From an uncultured Bacillota bacterium (lineage in GTDB: Bacteria; Bacillota; Clostridia; Peptostreptococcales; Anaerovoracaceae): a stretch of 8,435 nt of DNA. Location of the stretch: contig CABQMM010000040.1 in the NCBI GenBank assembly GCA_902465215.1, positions 1-8,435 on the forward strand. The letters run 5' to 3'. A program made the position numbers and the translations under genes. Below, piece by piece: positions 1-8,435 of this stretch. Below the pieces are notes generated by a model. That model did no database searches. It was not told the DNA's origin and saw only the letters and a list, made by a program, of their open reading frames with translations. Position 1 is the stretch's first letter. The number at the start of each line of letters is the position of its first letter.

Positions 1-60
1 TATTTTTAGCGAAATACACTTTGAAATTATAACTGTGTGAGATATGAAAAGGAGTTTCAA
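1..60 (+). other. Left edge: tail of an upstream gene (frame uncertain) and leader of the first gene
   Basis: This short stretch has no recognisable promoter. One frame stays open from base 2 to a TGA at 38-40 and would give the C-terminal residues IFSEIHFEIITV. A second frame is open from base 3 to a TAA at 30-32. Either could be the end of an upstream operon gene, and 12 codons are too few to decide. The close spacing and the lack of a clear -35/-10 pair suggest that the first complete gene is co-transcribed from a promoter outside the window. That is inference. Confidence 0.3.
47..54 (+). promoter_or_regulatory. Ribosome binding site that decides the start of the giant fibre gene
   Basis: AAAAGGAG lies 6 bases before the GTG at 61. 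The other in-frame GTG at 37 has no Shine-Dalgarno-like sequence before it, so translation most likely begins at 61. This removes eight residues from the longest possible reading and puts a basic SRKR segment directly before the membrane helix, as expected for an N-in anchor. Confidence 0.85.
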
Positions 61-3000
61 GTGAGTAGGAAAAGAACGATAATAACTGTAGCTGTCTCGG
101 CAGCGATTGTGTTAGCAGTAATAGTTTTTTTAGTATCCCAAAGTTACGGTTTTGCGTCGTCACAGTTCATTGATGATGGATACATACTAACGATGGCTGA
201 AGAAGAAACACCGGACGATTCCGTTAATGTCCAATACTATTTTAATAAAGGAGAAAAGTTTGCGAAAAAATATCCGGAAAAAATAGTATTCAAAAATACA
301 GATGGAAAAAAGGTGGCTGCTGATCAAAGGAATTTCGTGCATTATCAGACAGGATCAATGAACGGATTGGCGAAGAGCGTTATTATGGATACTGATGCAC
401 TGGAAGAGCAGCAGATCAGCTATTATTCCGTATCAACGCGCAGTGTTGTCGAAAAGGCGGGAGATGGGTATCAAATCTCAAATGCAGGAGAGACGGTAAA
501 TCTGACGAATTTTATTTGGAAAATTTCGGACAACCAGTATATGCTGGTTTCTCCTAACATTGATCTTTGCATATCAGAGGAAGCGCAGCAGAGTTTTGAT
601 GGGTATGTTGAGCTTCTCTATCGTGATGAAGGCGTTGTATATTTGGTAAATCAGGACGGTACTTACAGCACCGTTTCTTCTGATGCCTATCTTGAATTAT
701 CCAACGGAAAAAGAATTTACATGGGAAGCAAAAATGTCAGCGATGGGGAAGTTGTCCTGATGAATTTGACACAGATGCTCATTGATTCGGATGATAATAT
801 TGAGATTATTCCGGATGAAGAATATAAAAACGAAAAGATTGAACAGCCGACGATTAATATGGATGTAAAAGACGGCGAAGATGGTCCGGATGGCGATGAT
901 GCGAAACCGGGTATTGACGGAACGCAGGGCGAAGCAGGTGATCCGGGCGAAGCAGGCGAAGCCGGAAGTGTGGGCGAAAACGGAACAAACGGAAGTAATG
1001 GAAGTGCGGGTTCCTCCGGTTCATCAGGAAGAGCCGGCGCACCGGGCAGTGCGGGAGAGGACGCAGATAACAGTGATGTCGTTTTCAACCCGGAAACGAT
1101 GCCGCAATTTACAGCAGAGATTGATCCTTCTGCATTTGGAATGAAGGCGGCCGTTAGTTATGACAGCAACGAATGTAATGTAACAGGCACGACAGTTTCA
1201 ATATTGGATGCTACGACAGGAGCTGAAATATGGAAAAAGGATATTTATGCGGACGGAACACTTGCACAGGCATTTGATTTAAGATGTGACATTCTGAAAC
1301 AGGATACGGAATATGTTCTGGTATTTTCTTCAACCTATACCAGCGGCACGCAGGCAGAGCCGGTTACGCAGGACGTTTATAAAAAAGTATTCAGAACCTT
1401 ATCTTTTGGCGTTAAATTGGAAAAGAAATATTCCACAGAAGACTATATTGTGCTTGATTTGGTAAAAGACAAGGAAAGTGCAATTGAGACAGTAAGTATT
1501 TTATATTATGACAAGGATTTAAACCTTTTAGGACACGGTACGCCGATTGATGAAGAAGGCAGAGAATACGACAGTGATACAGGAGCTTTTAAAGTGAGCG
1601 ATTTAAATGAAGGCGATAAGGTTCCTGTAATGTTCGGCGGTCTAGACAGAAACAGTGTTTACTATATGCAGATAAGAGTCATGTCTTTGACGGAGGGAAC
1701 AGACGTAAGCATTATTCCATCGAACTCCTTCCCTGTTCAGAAATTTATGACTTTGAAGAAAGCACCGGAAATTGGAAAGCCGAAGGTTGTACATCAGGAA
1801 ATAAGCAATTCCTTCATTCTTTCACCAAGCACAATTTCTGATCCCGATAACGGAATCAGCAGCATTCGCTATGAAATATATGAAGCAACACAGGTAACCG
1901 TTAGTGCCGATGGAAAGGACTACAGTTTCAGCGGTGATCCGATTATAAGTGTTGATAAAGAAAAGGCTTCATCAATAGAGGTGCCGATTGACGGAGAAAA
2001 GATACGTACCTATACGGATTATGTTGCACGAATTGTGGCAATTTTCTATAACAATGATGAAACTGTTGAATATGGAAGTCCGTTGAGTGAAATATTCAAT
2101 GCTGGAGAATCCGTATGGCCGACTTTCTCTAATGAATATAACAGTTATCAACTGACTGCTTCGACAATTGAGGGAACTTTGATTATAAAAGATCCGAATA
2201 ATGTAATCGACAGCAGCTACGGGTATGGTCTCATAATAACTTATGCTTCCAATCTCGAGATTGACGGCGAAATTAAAAGCGGAGAGATCATCGTGGATAA
2301 TGATATGCTGCAGCTTGGAAGCACGAATGGGGTTTATGAAATTCCATACGCAATTAAAGGACTGCGAAAAGAAACCCCGTATACTATCACGGTGACGGCA
2401 GCTCATATGCAGTACAATGGCAAGTCCTATTTAGATAAAGTAATCGGAAATGATAGTTTTACGACGAAAGTATATTCGCCGCTCTATGTGGAGGGAAGAG
2501 AAAACGTAAGTAAAAATACGGCATTTTCGGTCAATGTAGTATTTAAAGCATCCGATCAGCAGCAGGAGGAGAAAGCCACGCAGATTTCTTCAAATATTCC
2601 GGGATTGGAGAATATGGGGCATTTTACGGGAAAATCATTGTCTTTCCTGAGATTTGCCATCTACGCTCCAAAGGATTCTGATCATCCTGAGGCAGGACCG
2701 GCGGATACACCGTACAAAGATTTATCAGAAGCAATTGTACATTTGGGCGCTTCCTATCCGGGAGCGGAAAATTGGAGATTTTCATCTGATTTCTGGACAG
2801 GCGCCTATCTGGAATCGGGAAGCGGAAATTTGGATAGCTATGCGATTACCTTGGATGAGTCCATGTTTGGCTTGACAGCAGACGACCTTACGGAATATCA
2901 AGGACAGACATTCTTTGTAAAGGTAACTGCAGCAATGGACTATACCTTCGGAAACGGAGGCAGCGATAAACTTTACGAAAACAATAATATTATTCCGATT

Positions 3001-5994
3001 GGAACGACGGACAGCTATACAGGAGACGATGCGGACCGCTATATTGAGGTTACCATTAATCACATTATTCCGCCTTTTCCGAGTGAGGATGAATATACCT
3101 GCAAGAATATAACGAAATATGTAGCCGAAAGTAAGCGGAACAACGATTCGAAGGCATACAACAGTGAAAACAGCAATTTCGACGAGACCATACTTAGTGA
3201 CCCTTTGTGGGCGGATATTGACGATAACACCGAAGTCGGTTTTGCTTTCCGAGGTGCGGACTCACTGGCGAAACATTCGTCCGCAGTAAAATATACCGTA
3301 AGAGACAAAAGTAATAATGTTGTCGCGGGTTCGGGATGGATGAATTACGATACATACGACCCGAGCCTTGAAGCGACTGACCCGGCAAATCTGCTTCCTG
3401 AATGGAACTTTTTCTTAAATATAAAAGGAGAGGGTGACAGAAGTGTCGGAAGAGGAGAAGAATTTACGGTTGAAACACAGGTTAAGCTTAAATATGTTAC
3501 ATATGACGACAAACCTGACACACCGATGACGTATCCGGATGATTTCATTGATGGTGCGTCAATTCCGGGCAGGATTTTATATAAAGGCTTAATTGAAAAA
3601 GAAGAGCCCGTCTTTTGGGTACTGCCGTGGGAAGGCAGTACAGAAAGCCACACAGAGGATATTCTGTATGTTAAATATAGAGATGTAGACGCAGCTTTGG
3701 AATATGCGGACAATAACGCAGATACCACGGCAACTAAGCTTAACTTCTATAATGGAAACAGTAGTTTGCTAAGCTGCAGGCTGGGAAGCATCACAGATAC
3801 ATCGGCGATTGCACGTACTCTTGCAAGCAGCGGCTATATGCAATTAAAAACAGATTTAAGCCAGAAGCTTGTAGTAAGATGTGTGCTTGACGGCAAGACA
3901 ACGAGAAATGTCAGCTTAATGAATGAAGATTCTGTTCTTCCTTCGGTCAAAGTGCAGTGCACAGAACAAAATCTTCAGGTTTCGAACAATCAGGTTATCA
4001 ATATAAGCTTCAAGTTCCGCGCAGACGGAGGCAGCAGAAGCTCACTTGCACTTGCTGCAGCAGTTTTCTCAAAAGGTGGAAAAAAGATTGTTATACCGTT
4101 GACGCTTCAGGATGGTTCTACCGTCAGTGTCACCGACCCGGACGGAAGCGAGCATGATGAATATGAAGAAAGCGCAGAAGTATCTGCATCGGAACTTTTA
4201 GATTTAGCCGGCAGCGGACAGCTCAAATGCGAACTCAGACTGTATTATGATGACGGAAAGTACGGAATGAAATATCTTGCAGACGGAGAGCATTATGGTA
4301 TTCAAAGCGGTTCTGGATATGCGTCCGGACAGCTTAATAAATCGGTTTACCCTTGCGGAAGCTGGAGCATTGATACAAATCGGAATATTATCAAATTCCC
4401 ACACGGAGCACAGAGCGGCTACTCTGCGGCAGGATCAGATTTGTTACCAAAGCATTTAACTTATATTTCCGAAGTTATGGACGATAGCTTGCACTATGTT
4501 CTCCCACAGGCAATTGTAGAGGTGAGACAGGGCTTCAGCACTGCGGTTTTCGATGTTTCAATTCCAAAAACGCACAGCTTGAAGCAGATTGGCTCCAATG
4601 AGGGAACCGCCGTACTTCGCTACAGAGAAGAGGGAAGCACGACTTGGAACGAGATATGGATTGATGCCAAATCAGCACAATCGTATCAGGAAAGCTTGCA
4701 AGTAGAAGAGCTGAAACCAAATACAAAATATGAATACGAATTGGCAGGCTATGTAAATGCACCGGACGATCCGCAATACATAACAGGAAGTTCTTTTAAA
4801 ACGCTTCCGGAGATTAACATTGTCCCGTGTAGTGCTGCCGAAATTACATTTATAGCGTCAGAACAGGCGAGAAGTACGAAACAGATGAAGGTGCCGTTCA
4901 CACTTCAACAGGTATACAAAGCGGATCTAGAAAGTATATCAAATATAAAAGTTGAAGTTTTGTGTAATGGCGTAAGCGTGAGTGAAGCTGTATTTTCTAA
5001 GTCATACTTACTGGAAAGTGCACAGGAGATAACAAGCTGGTCCGACACCGAAAAAGCGGATTTACCTCTTACCGCGCTCATCGACTGGAAACCGGATGCA
5101 TCACATATTATGAACGATGCACAGAATTATACCGTTCAGATTACATGCAGCTACGATCCGAACTTTAATATACAGCAGAGCGAAGCGCAGATAAGCAATA
5201 TAATCCCGGCTTCATGGACGAAGCAGGATGACTATTTTGCAGCGGCAGGAAGAGTAACGCTGTCCTCGGATCATACAACTTATGACGCAGTATTTACGGT
5301 AAGTGGGACGGACGCCCTTCGTGTTATTGCCGGAGACAGCGACACGACCGTAAAATACTTTGTAAAGCTGGTCGGAAAAGCCAATGAAACATTCCCGGTA
5401 CAGAGCTTTACGGCAAATGTTGACCAACTGGGAAATATCGAAGCTAAGACCATAACCTTTACGGGTCTGCAGACGTCGACAAGATACTATTTGCAAATAT
5501 ATGTAAATTTGGATTTGCAAAATGAAGGAATTGGTTCAGCATCGGGATGTGAGTCCGGACAGTATAATGATGCCTTTGTAGGAGGAAGAGTTGATACTCC
5601 GGAAAATACTGCAATTACGGCAACCGCTGCAACCTTCAATGCTGCGGAATCTGAAATCCAGATTATAGGAAATAACTTGGAGCGTACGAAAAAAATCACA
5701 TATTCACTGGTTAATAAGACAACAGGCGCAACAAGCAGTGCGGTTTATGAAGACACAGATTCAAAGAAGGATTTGACCGACAACTTCAAGCTCGATTTAA
5801 ATGCTTCAGGGAATGTATTCCGACTGGCGTTAAAGGAAAAGATTAACACAGGAAACGATTATCAGATTACAATTTATTTCTACGATGAAAGCGGAGCAAG
5901 CGAGAGAATAACGGCAGTTTATACGTCTGACAACTCGACAAGCGGATTCAGCTTGAAAAGAATTGTTCAGTACATACTTGGCGAAAGAGATTAA
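61..5994 (+). CDS. Giant membrane-anchored fibre protein with collagen-like stalk and tandem Fn3/Ig-like modules (1977 aa)
   Basis: Not a named family. The predicted role is an extracellular fibre or adhesin-like component held by its N-terminus. Domains, numbered from GTG 61: cytoplasmic MSRKR; one hydrophobic helix at about 6-25; a beta-rich ectodomain at about 27-270; a collagen-like Gly-X-Y tract at 271-333; then a long beta-sandwich array to 1977. Fn3-like signatures (L-x-x-x-T-x-Y strand followed by F/S-x-T-L) are readable at about 342-447, 449-567, 570-684, 685-803, 1486-1584 and 1723-1845. Regions 804-1485 and 1585-1720 are beta-rich but less clear. There is no LPXTG motif, C-terminal helix or Lys/Arg sorting tail; it ends in LGERD. 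Only the N-terminal helix can anchor it, and no signal-peptidase site is convincing. It is followed after 14 bases by a smaller paralogue-like gene. Alternative: a cleaved, secreted protein. The architecture is well supported; the function is inferred. Confidence 0.9.
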   Translation: MSRKRTIITVAVSAAIVLAVIVFLVSQSYGFASSQFIDDGYILTMAEEETPDDSVNVQYYFNKGEKFAKKYPEKIVFKNTDGKKVAADQRNFVHYQTGSMNGLAKSVIMDTDALEEQQISYYSVSTRSVVEKAGDGYQISNAGETVNLTNFIWKISDNQYMLVSPNIDLCISEEAQQSFDGYVELLYRDEGVVYLVNQDGTYSTVSSDAYLELSNGKRIYMGSKNVSDGEVVLMNLTQMLIDSDDNIEIIPDEEYKNEKIEQPTINMDVKDGEDGPDGDDAKPGIDGTQGEAGDPGEAGEAGSVGENGTNGSNGSAGSSGSSGRAGAPGSAGEDADNSDVVFNPETMPQFTAEIDPSAFGMKAAVSYDSNECNVTGTTVSILDATTGAEIWKKDIYADGTLAQAFDLRCDILKQDTEYVLVFSSTYTSGTQAEPVTQDVYKKVFRTLSFGVKLEKKYSTEDYIVLDLVKDKESAIETVSILYYDKDLNLLGHGTPIDEEGREYDSDTGAFKVSDLNEGDKVPVMFGGLDRNSVYYMQIRVMSLTEGTDVSIIPSNSFPVQKFMTLKKAPEIGKPKVVHQEISNSFILSPSTISDPDNGISSIRYEIYEATQVTVSADGKDYSFSGDPIISVDKEKASSIEVPIDGEKIRTYTDYVARIVAIFYNNDETVEYGSPLSEIFNAGESVWPTFSNEYNSYQLTASTIEGTLIIKDPNNVIDSSYGYGLIITYASNLEIDGEIKSGEIIVDNDMLQLGSTNGVYEIPYAIKGLRKETPYTITVTAAHMQYNGKSYLDKVIGNDSFTTKVYSPLYVEGRENVSKNTAFSVNVVFKASDQQQEEKATQISSNIPGLENMGHFTGKSLSFLRFAIYAPKDSDHPEAGPADTPYKDLSEAIVHLGASYPGAENWRFSSDFWTGAYLESGSGNLDSYAITLDESMFGLTADDLTEYQGQTFFVKVTAAMDYTFGNGGSDKLYENNNIIPIGTTDSYTGDDADRYIEVTINHIIPPFPSEDEYTCKNITKYVAESKRNNDSKAYNSENSNFDETILSDPLWADIDDNTEVGFAFRGADSLAKHSSAVKYTVRDKSNNVVAGSGWMNYDTYDPSLEATDPANLLPEWNFFLNIKGEGDRSVGRGEEFTVETQVKLKYVTYDDKPDTPMTYPDDFIDGASIPGRILYKGLIEKEEPVFWVLPWEGSTESHTEDILYVKYRDVDAALEYADNNADTTATKLNFYNGNSSLLSCRLGSITDTSAIARTLASSGYMQLKTDLSQKLVVRCVLDGKTTRNVSLMNEDSVLPSVKVQCTEQNLQVSNNQVINISFKFRADGGSRSSLALAAAVFSKGGKKIVIPLTLQDGSTVSVTDPDGSEHDEYEESAEVSASELLDLAGSGQLKCELRLYYDDGKYGMKYLADGEHYGIQSGSGYASGQLNKSVYPCGSWSIDTNRNIIKFPHGAQSGYSAAGSDLLPKHLTYISEVMDDSLHYVLPQAIVEVRQGFSTAVFDVSIPKTHSLKQIGSNEGTAVLRYREEGSTTWNEIWIDAKSAQSYQESLQVEELKPNTKYEYELAGYVNAPDDPQYITGSSFKTLPEINIVPCSAAEITFIASEQARSTKQMKVPFTLQQVYKADLESISNIKVEVLCNGVSVSEAVFSKSYLLESAQEITSWSDTEKADLPLTALIDWKPDASHIMNDAQNYTVQITCSYDPNFNIQQSEAQISNIIPASWTKQDDYFAAAGRVTLSSDHTTYDAVFTVSGTDALRVIAGDSDTTVKYFVKLVGKANETFPVQSFTANVDQLGNIEAKTITFTGLQTSTRYYLQIYVNLDLQNEGIGSASGCESGQYNDAFVGGRVDTPENTAITATAATFNAAESEIQIIGNNLERTKKITYSLVNKTTGATSSAVYEDTDSKKDLTDNFKLDLNASGNVFRLALKEKINTGNDYQITIYFYDESGASERITAVYTSDNSTSGFSLKRIVQYILGERD
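76..135 (+). other. Signal-anchor membrane helix of the giant fibre protein
   Basis: Residues 6-25 are an uninterrupted run of Thr, Ile, Val, Ala, Leu and Phe, preceded by Arg-Lys-Arg and followed by SQSYGFASS. The positive-inside rule predicts a cytoplasmic N-terminus and an external C-terminus. A cleavable signal peptide ending near the Ala-Ser-Ser is the alternative. Confidence 0.75.
871..1059 (+). repeat. Collagen-like tract, 21 Gly-X-Y triplets
   Basis: Twenty-one consecutive X-Gly-Y triplets (residues 271-333), with one break where the fourth triplet has Ala in place of Gly (DAK). Three triplets begin Pro-Gly (PGI, PGE, PGS). The first ten triplets carry 11 Asp/Glu and one Lys. The last eleven carry 2 Glu and one Arg and are rich in Ser, Asn and Ala. 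Collagen-like bacterial stalks usually trimerise into a stiff rod, so this protein is probably a homotrimer (inference from the family). Glycine codons are mixed, so this is a protein-level repeat rather than a recent DNA expansion. Confidence 0.9.
1084..1401 (+). other. First beta-sandwich module after the collagen tract (Fn3-like)
   Basis: Residues about 342-447. It contains the strand LKQDTEYVLVF (from residue 412) and closes with KVFRTL, the usual Fn3 ending order. The segment FGMKAAVSYDSN followed by TVSILDATTGAE looks related to the module just after the Gly-Gly-X tract in the next gene (GLTVNYSIYDPSN then KVTDEAGTE). This supports common ancestry of the two proteins. Confidence 0.55.
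4516..4809 (+). other. Clear fibronectin type III-like module near the C-terminus
   Basis: Residues about 1486-1583 show the most canonical Fn3 pattern of the array: a TAVLRYREEGSTTWNEI strand region, then VEELKPNTKYEYELAGYVN, then SSFKTLP. Fn3 modules usually act as spacers or binding surfaces in bacterial extracellular proteins; no ligand can be named from sequence. Confidence 0.65.
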
Positions 5995-6000
5995 AGGAGG
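5993..6000 (+). promoter_or_regulatory. Near-perfect ribosome binding site overlapping the previous stop codon
   Basis: AAAGGAGG overlaps the TAA of the giant fibre gene and sits 8 bases before the ATG at 6009. Ribosomes ending the first gene would be at the initiation site of the second. This suggests translational coupling and high expression of the smaller fibre protein (inference). Confidence 0.85.
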
Positions 6001-6008
6001 CGTATTCG

Positions 6009-7857
<1,849 letters not shown>

Positions 7858-7859
7858 GC

Positions 7860-7866
7860 GAGGTGA
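7860..7866 (+). promoter_or_regulatory. Ribosome binding site that decides the start of the fourth gene
   Basis: GAGGTGA begins 2 bases after the c-like gene's stop codon. The ATG at 7868 would overlap or touch it, with no usable spacing, whereas the in-frame ATG at 7874 lies 7 bases downstream. The start at 7874 is preferred. Confidence 0.7.
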
Positions 7867-7873
7867 GATGGAT

Positions 7874-8435
7874 ATGGCAGAAATTATAGCTGCAATTCTG
7901 GTTATGATGGCAATCAATCTGTTTATGGTCTTTGCAGTAAAGAAAGCGGCAGACAGAGCTGACTATACTATCAGACGGTACTTCTCCGAAAAGATGGCAT
8001 CTGTTTCACTTTCTGACTTTGCAAATGATTCGGCAGAGAATTCTTCAGAGGGGCACGGCGATGTACAAACCCCGGAAGAGAAAACAGTTGTAACCATAAA
8101 AAATGAGCCGGAAAGCATATATCCGATAAATACAACGGCTGAAACAAAGGCAGTTAATTATAAAAATATTAACTTCGAGTCTGAATATAAGCGTGTTAAA
8201 GAAGCAATTGATACAAACAAGCGCGAAATCATTTACGAGGTTATAAATCAGGAAAAGATGCGCCCGAGTTATTCCTACATTGACTTAGCTAACCATATTC
8301 GGGACAGATTTTCTTTCGACACGATTTTTAATCTCAGCACACTGTCACCGGAGGAACAAATTGCAGTACTTCGAGCGACCCTTTTAAGCGGGGAAACCGT
8401 TGTTTTAGATAACTACTTGGAAGAGGAATGCAGAC
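7874..8435 (+). CDS. Bitopic membrane protein with cytoplasmic tail, unknown family (partial, 187 residues visible)
   Basis: Not recognised, and open at the right edge. It begins MAEIIAAILVMM: one helix at about 4-22 directly at the N-terminus, followed by VKKAADRADYTIRR. The positive charge after the helix predicts N-out, C-in, the reverse of the two fibre proteins. Residues about 30-85 look like a flexible, acidic and Ser/Thr-rich linker. From about 100 on the sequence looks helical (ESEYKRVKEAIDTNKREII, then IDLANHIRDRF and LSPEEQIAVLRATLL). In F-type ATP synthase operons the c gene is followed by the b gene, which also encodes an N-out single helix with a cytoplasmic tail. The position and topology match, but I see no b-type heptad coiled coil or sequence likeness. 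It may link a c-type ring to cytoplasmic partners (inference). Coding is supported by the RBS, the 16-base gap and an uninterrupted frame. Confidence 0.8.
   Translation, partial: MAEIIAAILVMMAINLFMVFAVKKAADRADYTIRRYFSEKMASVSLSDFANDSAENSSEGHGDVQTPEEKTVVTIKNEPESIYPINTTAETKAVNYKNINFESEYKRVKEAIDTNKREIIYEVINQEKMRPSYSYIDLANHIRDRFSFDTIFNLSTLSPEEQIAVLRATLLSGETVVLDNYLEEECR

Noticed and set aside
21..36. Promoter-like TTGAAA and TATAAC near the left edge
   Set aside because: The two hexamers are separated by only a few bases rather than about 17, so they cannot act as a -35/-10 pair.
44..64. Six-codon ORF (MKRSFK) whose TGA overlaps the GTG start at 61
   Set aside because: It has the look of a coupling leader, but its ATG has no ribosome binding site, and the AAAAGGAG inside it is explained as the signal for the next gene.
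717..1088. Minus-strand Pro/Ser-rich reading opposite the collagen-like tract, plus a plus-strand alternate frame at 881-1144
   Set aside because: Both are mirrors of the Gly-X-Y codon pattern. Neither has a convincing start site or domain-like composition.
1972..2406. Minus-strand 144-codon reading inside the giant gene
   Set aside because: It has no Shine-Dalgarno sequence and no recognisable composition, and it opposes a continuous 1977-codon gene with consistent domain content.
61..5994. Sortase-anchored (LPXTG) surface protein
   Set aside because: There is no LPXTG-like motif, C-terminal hydrophobic stretch or basic tail. The chain ends in LGERD.
5992..6008. Terminator between the two fibre genes
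   Set aside because: The 14-base gap holds only a ribosome binding site. None of the three gaps has a hairpin with a T run.

Overview
The window is one tightly packed, one-direction (+) operon fragment with four genes. Three are complete and the last runs off the right edge. Strong purine-rich ribosome binding sites (AAAAGGAG, AAAGGAGG, AGAGGAG, GAGGTGA), intergenic gaps of only 13 to 16 bases, AT-leaning codon use and the absence of outer-membrane features suggest a Gram-positive Firmicute, probably of the Clostridia. This is an inference from style; no marker gene is present to prove it.

Layout: (1) Positions 1-60 hold the tail of whatever lies upstream plus the ribosome binding site of the first gene. 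(2) 61-5994 encodes a giant 1977-residue protein: an N-terminal membrane anchor, a beta-rich ectodomain, a 21-triplet collagen-like Gly-X-Y stalk, then about 1640 residues of fibronectin-III/Ig-like modules. (3) 6009-7598 encodes a 529-residue protein of the same plan, but its stalk is a 21-triplet X-Gly-Gly tract of the polyglycine-II type. (4) 7612-7857 encodes an 81-residue two-helix protein that aligns by eye with the c (ring) subunit of F-type ATP synthase. It keeps the glycine zipper and the Arg-Asn-Pro loop, but has Thr where the essential ion-binding Asp/Glu should be. (5) 7874-8435+ encodes the start of a single-pass membrane protein with a cytoplasmic tail of unknown family.

Reading together (inference): the two anchored fibre proteins look like paralogues with different Gly-rich stalks of the same length (63 residues each), set at similar distances from the membrane. 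They are co-transcribed with a c-ring homologue that should form a ring but cannot carry protons or Na+ in the usual way, and with a bitopic cytoplasmic partner. The simplest hypothesis is an undescribed envelope-spanning assembly. In it, a non-translocating c-type ring serves as membrane scaffold or channel, the two stalked proteins project outside, and the fourth protein couples it to the cytoplasm. I recognise no named system with this gene set. No RNA gene, mobile element, CRISPR array or terminator was seen.
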